Positions 16,674-24,351 of a DNA stretch of 64,000 nucleotides are shown here, one piece after another. Below the pieces are notes generated by a model, which had not been told where the DNA came from, made no database searches, and saw only the letters and a program-made list of their open reading frames with translations. A program made the position numbers and the translations under genes. Origin of the DNA: CBDCKN01 sp965219035 (GTDB lineage: Bacteria; Gemmatimonadota; Gemmatimonadetes; Longimicrobiales; Gaopeijiaceae). The stretch spans positions 744,001 to 808,000 of the forward strand of contig CBDCMR010000003.1 of NCBI GenBank assembly GCA_965219035.1, read 5' to 3'. Each line of letters opens with the position of its first letter. The stretch's first letter is position 1.

Positions 16674-17852
16674 TTAGTGCCTCCTCATGAATAGGACCGT
16701 AGTCTCCTCGACATCCTCGCCCTGGAGCTTCCGGATGGCCTTGTGCACGGTCGCCACGACCTCTCCGGCGGGCTTCTGCTGCAGGGTTGAGACCAGGTCG
16801 GCGGCCCCCCTGAATAGGCCGGTTGAGCCTGTCGAGAGGACGATGACCATGTCGCCCGTGCCGATCTCGTACTCCTGGGTGCCGTACTGGAAGCCGTCCA
16901 GCATGCCCAGGGGGGGGCCGTGGGACGGGAACTCGTCCAGAGTTCCGTCCCTGCGGATCACCGCGCCTCGGACATCACCCGCTCCGGACCAGAGCACGGA
17001 ACCGTCGCCTGGCACCAACATCCCGGCCGCGACCGTCTGATCGACGCCGGGCGTCTCGTTGTGAGACAGACCGTCGTTGACGGCTGCGAAAAGCGACTCC
17101 GTCGGTTGACCCGTCCGTGCGAACTCGTTGAGAAAGGCCCGGGCGAGGGCCAACTGGTGGGCGGGTGGAAGCCCGTCTCCGTGGACCGTCATGGCCACCA
17201 AGCCCGCTCTCCCGTCGGCAAGGCGGACGGTCTCCCAGGCGGTCCGGCCGGCGCCCGAGTCCTCCAGCATCGTGCCGGCGGCGATGTCGAACCCGTCGGC
17301 CGTCGGGGCGCTCCGTGGCATGATCGCTCGCTGTAGAGCCCGGTTGGCGTCGTCGGCTCCGCCCCCTGTCACTACAGGAGTCGGCACGCCCCGCTCGAGG
17401 CTCGCAAACCGAACGCCGAGGGCCCGGAGAGCCTTCGAGAGAACCTGCAACATGCGCATCGCCAGGCTGTCGCCGCCGATGAGCTGCTCGAAGTCCTCAC
17501 GCGACAGGGTCAGCAGCTCGGTCTTCTCCAGCACCTTGGCCGTAGCTGAGCGGGGGGCGTCGTTCAAAAGGGCCATCTCCCCGAAGGCTTCACCGGCCCT
17601 GCGGACCGCGAGCTTATCTGTCCCGCTCCCCGAAACGCTCTTCGATATCTCCACGGCGCCCTTTGACACAACATAGAAGCAGTCGCCGGGCTCCCCCTCC
17701 TCGAAGAGTACCTCACCATCCTGTGCGGTCACGCCCTTGGCGACCTCGCTCACGCCATTGAGCTCGTCGTCCGGCAGTCCCTGGAAGAGGTCGACGTGCC
17801 GGAGCATCTCCATCACCTCGTCCAAGGACAGATCACGGGGTTCAGCGGCCAC
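16674..17852 (-). CDS. Cyclic-nucleotide-binding domain fused to a degenerate SpoIIE-type PP2C domain
   Basis: The product is 392 aa from a GTG at 17852 with AGGAG upstream. Residues about 15-150 form a CNB/Crp-type domain (GEVLFEEGEPGDCFYVVSKG, FGEMALLNDAPRSATA). Residues about 165-392 have the SpoIIE/PP2C-like fold, but the metal-binding aspartates are gone: GGDWYD is replaced by AGRTAWE, GDVSGHG by MTVHGDG, the late DG by STGSTG, and DDxT by EETT. It is therefore probably a pseudophosphatase that senses a nucleotide and binds a partner. It is co-transcribed with the SufT-like gene. Confidence 0.8.
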   Translation of the reverse strand: MAAEPRDLSLDEVMEMLRHVDLFQGLPDDELNGVSEVAKGVTAQDGEVLFEEGEPGDCFYVVSKGAVEISKSVSGSGTDKLAVRRAGEAFGEMALLNDAPRSATAKVLEKTELLTLSREDFEQLIGGDSLAMRMLQVLSKALRALGVRFASLERGVPTPVVTGGGADDANRALQRAIMPRSAPTADGFDIAAGTMLEDSGAGRTAWETVRLADGRAGLVAMTVHGDGLPPAHQLALARAFLNEFARTGQPTESLFAAVNDGLSHNETPGVDQTVAAGMLVPGDGSVLWSGAGDVRGAVIRRDGTLDEFPSHGPPLGMLDGFQYGTQEYEIGTGDMVIVLSTGSTGLFRGAADLVSTLQQKPAGEVVATVHKAIRKLQGEDVEETTVLFMRRH

Positions 17853-17989
17853 TCAACGCGCTCCTGATGGTGGAAATGAGGAGGTTAAAACATACTCCCG
17901 GTCGGAAGGACCGGAAAAGGGCCTGATCCTCTCGTGGGATTTTCGCTTGCAGGAGATTGGGAGTGCTAGAAGATTGGAAGGAGGGGCGA

Positions 17990-20900
17990 ATGAAGCCCCT
18001 CTCTGTTTCTGAAGCATTGGAAGGTCCCCCTGTGAAGGCACGTCGGCCGGTCTCCCTCCCGGGATTCGTAGCTCTGGTCGCCGCGTTGCTTCTCGGCTCG
18101 TGCGTGGACGGCCCCGTCGCCGGTCCGGCCACCGACGAACGGCCGCACGTGCTCCACCTGGTGCCTCAGCTCAGCTATGCGGTGGCACCGGGCGCCCCCG
18201 CTCTGAGCGCCGCCCAGGAGGACGCCCTGAGCCAGGCGTTCGACCTGGTGAACCGCTTCCGGCTGATCGTCAAGGATGTGAGCTGCACCGAAGTGCTGCA
18301 GGACGTGATCTTCGAGGTGACGCCCGGCGAGGACGTGTACGACCTGTCGGTGGAGGTTCCGGGGATCACGCCCGGTGAGCCGGTGTGCGTCGTGATCATC
18401 GCCATGCAGGGCGAGACCGTGCTGTTCGAGTCGCCACCCCTCACGGTGGCGACGACCGACGCGCAGACCGCCACGCCCCCTCAGCCGTTCTCCGTACCAC
18501 TCAGGTATACGGGTCCGGGCGCCGATGGGGTGGGGGTCGAGATCCTGTCGACGGGCGCGGTACTGCCTCCGGGTGGGTCGCGGACGTTCGAGGCGGAGGT
18601 GTTGGGGAGCGATGGCAGCGTGCTGGCGGACGTACCGTTGGGCTGGACGGTGGCCTCGCACGCAGTAGCGTCGGTCAACGACGCCGGGACGGTGACGGGA
18701 GGAGGGGGAGGCCGGACGCTGGTGACGGTGACGACGCCCACGGGTCTGAGCGCGAGCGTGTGGGTCTACGTGTTCGGCGGGGAGATGACGTTCATCCAGG
18801 GCGGCATGGTGATGACGGCCCCGGTGGTGGGCGGCACGGCGCAGGCGATCGCGGGGACGGGCGGAGCGCACGGACCGGTGCCCACGGGCAACGGAGTGAT
18901 GTACGGCGAAGGGGGGATGGTCTTCATCTCGGGCGTTGCGATCATGTCGGGCTCGTGGCCTGCTCCGTCGCCGGACGGGACGAAGATCGCGGCGGACGGG
19001 GGCGGGGTGGTGGTGCTGGCCAACGCCGACGGCTCGGGAGAGTCGGAGGGGCCGGCGGGCTCACAGCCGGCGTGGGCCGGTGCGACGAGTCTGTACGTGA
19101 GTGGCGGCTCCATCGAGCTGGTGGACGTGGTGAGTAGCAGCCGGAGCCTGGTGATCCCGGGCGCTGCGAGCTTCCCGACGGTGACGGCGGAGGGACGGCT
19201 GGCCTACCTGGACGGAGGGGGCCAGGTGTTCATCCAGGGCTCGGGTCCGGTGCCGGGCGTGGTGACGGGCTCACGGCCTGCGATCCAGGGCGGCTGGGTG
19301 TTGTACGCGGGAGGCGGAGGGCTAATGGTAGCGCCCGTGGACGGAGACAGTCCTCCGATGCCGTTGGGCATCATTGGCACGGATCCGGCGTGGGGCAGCG
19401 CGAGCGGTGGGTTCACACCTCCCTCTCCTCCACCTCCTGTGGAGATCTCGGGACTCGATCCCGAGGTACCGATCCCCGGTCAAGAGGCACTGATCCTAGG
19501 CAGCGGCTTCGATCCGGTGATCGCGTCGAACACGCAGGTGTTTTTCCCGACGTCTGAGGGTGAGGTGGAGGTCGAGGTGCTGGAGATCACAGCCACGAGC
19601 ATCCGGGTGCTGGTGCCCCGGGGTGTGGCGGCGGGAGAGATCCGGGTCGCGACGCTCACGAGCGAGGCGACGTTCCCCTACACACCCAGCTTCGGGACCG
19701 TGGCGGTGACGGCGGTCACGCCGTGGGGCGCGCCGGTGGCGGGTCTGGGCGTCGTCCTCACGCAGGGCGGCACGGAGGCGTCGTCGGGTGTGACGGACGC
19801 GTCCGGCTCGCTCTTCCTGGACGGGATCCTGGCGGGCGACTACACGGCGGCGTACACCGCACCTGCCGGGTTCGCGATCACGAGTGCACCGCCGACGGCA
19901 CTGACCGTCACGATCGACGTGCTGAGCGTGGAGGTGGAGGCGACGCCGGAGGTTCGGAGAATCACGATCAGTCCGGAGACACCGGAGGTCGAGGTGGGCT
20001 CGAGCGTGGAGGTGATGCTCCAGCCGCTGGACATCAACGGGGACGTGATCCCGCAGATCGACCAGGTCACGTGGGCCAGCTCCTCGGCTCAGTTGAACGC
20101 GAGTGGCAGCACGCTCACGGGTACGCTCACCGGAGTGTCGCCCTCGACCACACCGGGCGACGCCCTGTTCCGTGTGTTCGTGAACGGCACCGGCGCGGAC
20201 TTCTTCGCCACGGTCACTTCGTTCATCGAGGGCACGTTCACGCTCGGTACCGCCGCGCCGGCACCGGCTGAGGCAGGACCCGCGGCGGCTCGCGAGCCCA
20301 TCCGGCCCATCGAAGTCGAGCTGAAGCAGGGCTCCACCGTTCTGAGGCGGACGGAGAGCGACGCCGACGACCGCTACCGGTTCCCCGGCCTGTTCGCCGG
20401 GACCTATACCGTCCAGCCCCTCCCCAGAGGTGACTACAAAGGCTTCTTGCCCTCGTCGGCCAGCGTCACCCTCGGCGGCAGCAACCCCACAGGACGCGCC
20501 GACTTCGAAGTCCTCAAAGTAGTGACTCTCGGAGGCCTCGGGAACAGCATTCTGGTCTTCAACGACATTAACATCTTCGATAACACCAGCGCACTCAATC
20601 CCGACAACAGGACCTTCTACCGTAACCTGACCAAGCTCGCCGGAGGATCGAGAGCGACTGGCACGGTGGTCCAGATCGACAACGGGAGAAGCTCCGCGTG
20701 CTCCGGCTGCTTCGGCTCCACAGCGATAGGAGAGTTCTCGGCCGAAGGCCTGACGACGTCGTCCGTTATGAGCAGTTCCGGAACACTCACGTCCATCCCG
20801 GCCAACGTACGCGTCCTCTTCCTGTGGCTCCCGAACGTCGTGTACACCAAGGCGGAGATAAACACCTTGAAGATGTTCGTGAGCGAGGACGGCGTGCTCA

Positions 20901-21307
20901 TCTACAACGGCGAGTACTTCGGCTTCTATGGGTCCGCAGGCCGAAACACGGAGAATCAATTCCTCTCCGACATGGGGTCTGGGCTTCAGATGCAAGCCGA
21001 CCAGCACACCGCCGGGCAGACCCTCTTGCCCGCCTCCTCCCTCGGCACACATCCGGCGACGGCAGGCATGAACTCCCTCACAATTGCCGCCTCGGCCTCG
21101 CTGCTCCCCTTGTCCAGCGCGACCCCGATCTTCTTCGATCCATCTGGTACGCACCTTTTGGGCGCGGCAACGCCGGTGAGCGTCACTCCGCTCCCACTCG
21201 AAGGGCCGGCACCGGCACCGCGCCTCATCGCTCCTGAGATCCTGAGCGATGATCCCACGGGGATACGTCCGGCGCCTCGGGGCGGCAAGGGAGGAAACCG
21301 GCGGTAG
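17990..21307 (+). CDS. Large mosaic surface lipoprotein (Ig-like, propeller, IPT and CarboxypepD-reg-like domains)
   Basis: The product is 1105 aa from the ATG at 17990, which has GGAGG upstream. A lipobox LLLGSC follows a basic leader. In order: a region of about 90 aa with two cysteines; a Big2-like Ig domain (ending TVTTPTGLSASVWVYVFGG); a Gly-rich propeller with PAPSPDGTKIA-type repeats; a proline hinge (PPSPPPP); an IPT/TIG domain (ISGLDPEVPIPGQEALILGS); two CarboxypepD-regulatory-like folds (DASGSLFLDGILAGDYTAAY, DRYRFPGLFAGTYTVQPLP) around another Ig domain; then a C-terminal domain of about 250 aa I do not recognise. It is likely outer-membrane anchored and binding. Codon usage differs between the central and C-terminal parts. 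Confidence 0.8.
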   Translation: MKPLSVSEALEGPPVKARRPVSLPGFVALVAALLLGSCVDGPVAGPATDERPHVLHLVPQLSYAVAPGAPALSAAQEDALSQAFDLVNRFRLIVKDVSCTEVLQDVIFEVTPGEDVYDLSVEVPGITPGEPVCVVIIAMQGETVLFESPPLTVATTDAQTATPPQPFSVPLRYTGPGADGVGVEILSTGAVLPPGGSRTFEAEVLGSDGSVLADVPLGWTVASHAVASVNDAGTVTGGGGGRTLVTVTTPTGLSASVWVYVFGGEMTFIQGGMVMTAPVVGGTAQAIAGTGGAHGPVPTGNGVMYGEGGMVFISGVAIMSGSWPAPSPDGTKIAADGGGVVVLANADGSGESEGPAGSQPAWAGATSLYVSGGSIELVDVVSSSRSLVIPGAASFPTVTAEGRLAYLDGGGQVFIQGSGPVPGVVTGSRPAIQGGWVLYAGGGGLMVAPVDGDSPPMPLGIIGTDPAWGSASGGFTPPSPPPPVEISGLDPEVPIPGQEALILGSGFDPVIASNTQVFFPTSEGEVEVEVLEITATSIRVLVPRGVAAGEIRVATLTSEATFPYTPSFGTVAVTAVTPWGAPVAGLGVVLTQGGTEASSGVTDASGSLFLDGILAGDYTAAYTAPAGFAITSAPPTALTVTIDVLSVEVEATPEVRRITISPETPEVEVGSSVEVMLQPLDINGDVIPQIDQVTWASSSAQLNASGSTLTGTLTGVSPSTTPGDALFRVFVNGTGADFFATVTSFIEGTFTLGTAAPAPAEAGPAAAREPIRPIEVELKQGSTVLRRTESDADDRYRFPGLFAGTYTVQPLPRGDYKGFLPSSASVTLGGSNPTGRADFEVLKVVTLGGLGNSILVFNDINIFDNTSALNPDNRTFYRNLTKLAGGSRATGTVVQIDNGRSSACSGCFGSTAIGEFSAEGLTTSSVMSSSGTLTSIPANVRVLFLWLPNVVYTKAEINTLKMFVSEDGVLIYNGEYFGFYGSAGRNTENQFLSDMGSGLQMQADQHTAGQTLLPASSLGTHPATAGMNSLTIAASASLLPLSSATPIFFDPSGTHLLGAATPVSVTPLPLEGPAPAPRLIAPEILSDDPTGIRPAPRGGKGGNRR

Positions 21308-21334
21308 GCGACGATACGCCCCACGCAGAGACGC

Positions 21335-21362
21335 GGGGCCGCGTGCTCCAGCACGCGGCCCC
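21335..21362 (+). terminator. Strong GC hairpin after the surface lipoprotein gene
   Basis: Two perfect 13-bp arms (GGGGCCGCGTGCT and its complement) are separated by CC, 28 bp after the stop. No T run follows, so it may act as a Rho-assisted terminator or an mRNA-stabilising hairpin. Confidence 0.5.
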
Positions 21363-21476
21363 AGTCCGTCTGACCAGCTTCGCTGCACACGAACGAAAAA
21401 CCTCGCCGAAACCGGCTTCTCCCGAGTAGATTCAAAGAGTATCTTGAGGCGCTGACGACTCGCCGGGAGAGTTCGG

Positions 21477-22390
21477 GTGGAGCAAGCGATGGACGCCGCC
21501 TCACCGGCCACGACGATGGAGACCGAGGAGGCGCACCCCGTGATCGAAGCAGTTTGCTGGGGAACCCGAGGATCTATCGCCAGTCCGGGCCCGGCCACCG
21601 CCAAGTTCGGCGGGAACACCCCCTGCATGGAGGTGCGCCTCGACGACGGGCGGCGCTTCATCTTCGACGCTGGCACGGGGATCCGTCCCCTGGGCTCGCA
21701 CATGATGAGCGAGGAGGGCGCCAACGACGCCATCATCTTCCTCACACACTTCCATTGGGACCACATCCAGGGGTTCCCGTTCTTCGTCCCTTTGTACAAC
21801 CCGACCGCGTCGCTCCAAATCATCGGTCCAAAGCAGTTCGACGTGGACATTCAGACGCTCTTTGCCGGGCAGATGGGGCCGATCTACTTCCCGATCCCCT
21901 TCGACGCCCTCGCTGCGCACAAGGAGTTCTCACATCTGAACGAGGGCGTTTGGGAGGACGACGGGTTCAACGTATCGGCCATGCGCATGAGACATCCGTC
22001 CTTCATGGTCGGGTATCGCATCGAGTACGGAGGTGCGTCCCTCGCCTACATCCCGGACAACGAGATCGTGGGAGAGGATTACGACGTGGGCGAGGACTGG
22101 CATCGCCAGTTCATCGACTTCGTGGGCGACGTGGACATCTTGATCCACGACGCCATGTTCACCGAGGAGGAGTACCAGTCCAAGCTGGGCTGGGGGCATT
22201 CTACCTTCCGCCAGGCACTCCATCTGGCTGACGAGGCGGGCGCGAAGAGGCTCCTCTTCTTTCACCACGATCCCGAGCGTCACGACGAGAGCTCTCCGAG
22301 CTGGTCTCGTCACACCGGGACGAGGCCCTCTCCCTCGGATATAGGTTTCAGGTTGGCGCTGCAGCCGAACGCGCCGACATCCTGCTCTAG
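21477..22390 (+). CDS. Metallo-beta-lactamase-fold hydrolase with a frameshift near the C-terminus
   Basis: The metal-binding pattern is LTHFHWDHIQGFPF (HxHxDH), with a later RHPSF histidine, IHDAMFTEEEY and LLFFHHDPER, as in PhnP-like/beta-CASP-related phosphodiesterases. The uninterrupted frame changes from family-like sequence to arginine/serine-rich sequence after DPERHDE. Another frame continues ELSELVSSHRDEALSLG and on to ADILL, stopping at 22388-22390. An apparent 2-bp AG gain near 22286-22290 separates the two. The corrected gene ends 11 bp before the metacaspase. The substrate is unknown. This could be a sequence error or a real lesion. Confidence 0.75.
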
Positions 22391-22401
22391 GAGACCACAC
22401 C

Positions 22402-24285
22402 GTGAGACGTTTCGCCCCTTTGGTGGCGGCAATGGCAGCCGTACCGCTGCTCGCCTTCGGACCCGCCGAACGCATCGCTCCCACGCACTGGGCGGTGATC
22501 ATTGGAATCAGTAACTACATCCACTATGACGACGTAACAGGTGGCGACCTCCCCGGTGCGGAGCACGATGCCCGGGGCATGCGGGACGTTCTCCTCAGCC
22601 GGTACGGCTTCCCGCCCGACAACATCCGGATGCTCGTGAATCAGGAAGCCACCCGCGCCAACATCGAGGCCGCGCTCACGGAGTGGCTGCCCCAGCGTGC
22701 GCGTCCCGGCGACAATGTCACCGTCTTCTATGCCGGACACGGCTCGCAGATGTGGGACGAGAGCGGCGACGAGGGCGATGGTCTGGACGAGACGCTGGCC
22801 CCCGCCGACGTCAGCCCCACGTCGACCGAGTTCGACATCAGTGACGACGAGTTCGGAGCTTGGCTGCGGGCCCTCCCGACGGACAACGTCGTGGTGTTCT
22901 TGGACAGCTGCAGCTCCGGATCGGGAACGCGCGACGTCACCCCGTTCTCCCGCACGCGCCAGCTCGGCCGGGACGTATCCGAGATCGACAGGCCGGCGAC
23001 CATTTCCCGGCGCGCACTCCCGAACGAGAGGGACCGGACGGGCTTCGACCCCCAGGGGGCGAACGTCCTGGAGCTCACCGCCGCCCAACCCGACCAGCCG
23101 GCCGTGGACGCCTTCTTCCCGGGCGAGAACGGCGCGGACCCCTTCCACGGTGGGGCGTTCACGACCTTCCTCATCCGGGAGCTCTGGAGGGCCCCGGCGG
23201 ACATGTCGTACGAGGACGCATTCCGCCGGGTGTCAGACGACCTCAAGAGAAATCGCTTCGAGCAGGACCCCTACCTCTCCGAGGACGTGGCGTCCAAGTC
23301 GCTTCCACTCTTCTTCGTGGAGGGTGGGTCCCGGGGCACGTCTTCGGCGTCCCTGCCGGTGCTCTCAATCAGTGGCTCCACGGCTGAGCTACAGGGCGGC
23401 CAGGCGCTTGGGATCACCTTGGGATCGACCTTCAGCACGGCCGAAGGCGCCCGCATGGTGGTGGAATCGGTGAGCTCCGACCGCTCCCACGCCAGAGTCC
23501 TGACGGGATCCGTGAGCGAGGGTGATCGGGCGACCCTGGAGGGCTATCGCTTCCCGTCCAGCCCTCTGCGAGTCAACATAGCCGGGGCGGACACCGGCAC
23601 CGCCGACGCTCTGACGAGCGCCATCGAGGGCTCCGAGGCGATCGCACTTATCCACGATGAGGAGTCCTACTCCGATCTGCTGCTGCGGCGCCGGGGAACG
23701 GACATCCGGGTGGTCGGAATGGACGGGGCGGCACGGCACGTCTTCCCGGCAGGCGCCGAGGGCGCCGCCGACCTGGCCGATGCCCTCCTGCTTGAGGCCT
23801 CCGCGAAGAGGCTCGGCGACATGGAGAACCCGGCACAGTCGTTCAGCCTCGAGGTCTGGCTCGCCGGCGGAGTGTCCAGCTTCGGCATCGGCGAGAACGT
23901 GCGCTTCCTGGCCAAGGCCGAGCGCGGCGGATACCTGACCCTCGTCGACCTCGGTACCGACGGGACGGTCACCGTGCTCTTCCCGAACCCGTACGACCGG
24001 GAGAACGCGGTGATCGCGGGACAGCGAATCGAGTTTCCGACCGAAAGCATGGAGTCCGAGATCCAGGCCATGCCGCCGGCTGGCCGCGGAATGGTCCGCG
24101 CCTTCCTGACGCCAGAACCGCTGGACATCGCCGTCGGAGACGATTTCACCGCCGGCAAGCTCGAGCTCGCCGATCTCGTTGCTGACGCCGTTCGCAGGGC
24201 CGCCGGCCCGGCGGAGGGTTCCGATGGAGCTGTACGTCTCGACTCGTGGGGGAGTGCGTCGGTGATGTACGAGATCCACAACTAG
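22402..24285 (+). CDS. Exported type I-like metacaspase (peptidase C14) with C-terminal DUF4384
   Basis: The product is 627 aa from a GTG. Residues 1-20 form a signal peptide. The caspase p20 domain spans about 27-300, with catalytic His113 (YAGHGSQ) and Cys170 (LDSCSSGS). An acidic calcium-type loop is present (DESGDEGDGLDET, ISDDE), as in type I metacaspases that cleave after Arg/Lys. A linker of about 130 aa leads to a DUF4384 domain (VWLAGGVSSFGIGENVRFL, LFPNPYDRENA), usually found on envelope proteins. It lies 11 bp after the MBL gene and 66 bp before the CHASE2/CsgG gene. The substrate and trigger are unknown. Confidence 0.88.
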   Translation: MRRFAPLVAAMAAVPLLAFGPAERIAPTHWAVIIGISNYIHYDDVTGGDLPGAEHDARGMRDVLLSRYGFPPDNIRMLVNQEATRANIEAALTEWLPQRARPGDNVTVFYAGHGSQMWDESGDEGDGLDETLAPADVSPTSTEFDISDDEFGAWLRALPTDNVVVFLDSCSSGSGTRDVTPFSRTRQLGRDVSEIDRPATISRRALPNERDRTGFDPQGANVLELTAAQPDQPAVDAFFPGENGADPFHGGAFTTFLIRELWRAPADMSYEDAFRRVSDDLKRNRFEQDPYLSEDVASKSLPLFFVEGGSRGTSSASLPVLSISGSTAELQGGQALGITLGSTFSTAEGARMVVESVSSDRSHARVLTGSVSEGDRATLEGYRFPSSPLRVNIAGADTGTADALTSAIEGSEAIALIHDEESYSDLLLRRRGTDIRVVGMDGAARHVFPAGAEGAADLADALLLEASAKRLGDMENPAQSFSLEVWLAGGVSSFGIGENVRFLAKAERGGYLTLVDLGTDGTVTVLFPNPYDRENAVIAGQRIEFPTESMESEIQAMPPAGRGMVRAFLTPEPLDIAVGDDFTAGKLELADLVADAVRRAAGPAEGSDGAVRLDSWGSASVMYEIHN

Positions 24286-24351
24286 CGTCGAGCGCCGCGA
24301 CCGTGCCTGATCGGGTGGGCTGGGGCGGCAAGACGCTTCGACCGTGATGCC

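Noticed and set aside
19496..21850. 784-codon frame on the minus strand opposite the surface lipoprotein
   Set aside because: Arginine-rich, low-complexity shadow of a GC-rich gene with a good signal and domains on the plus strand.
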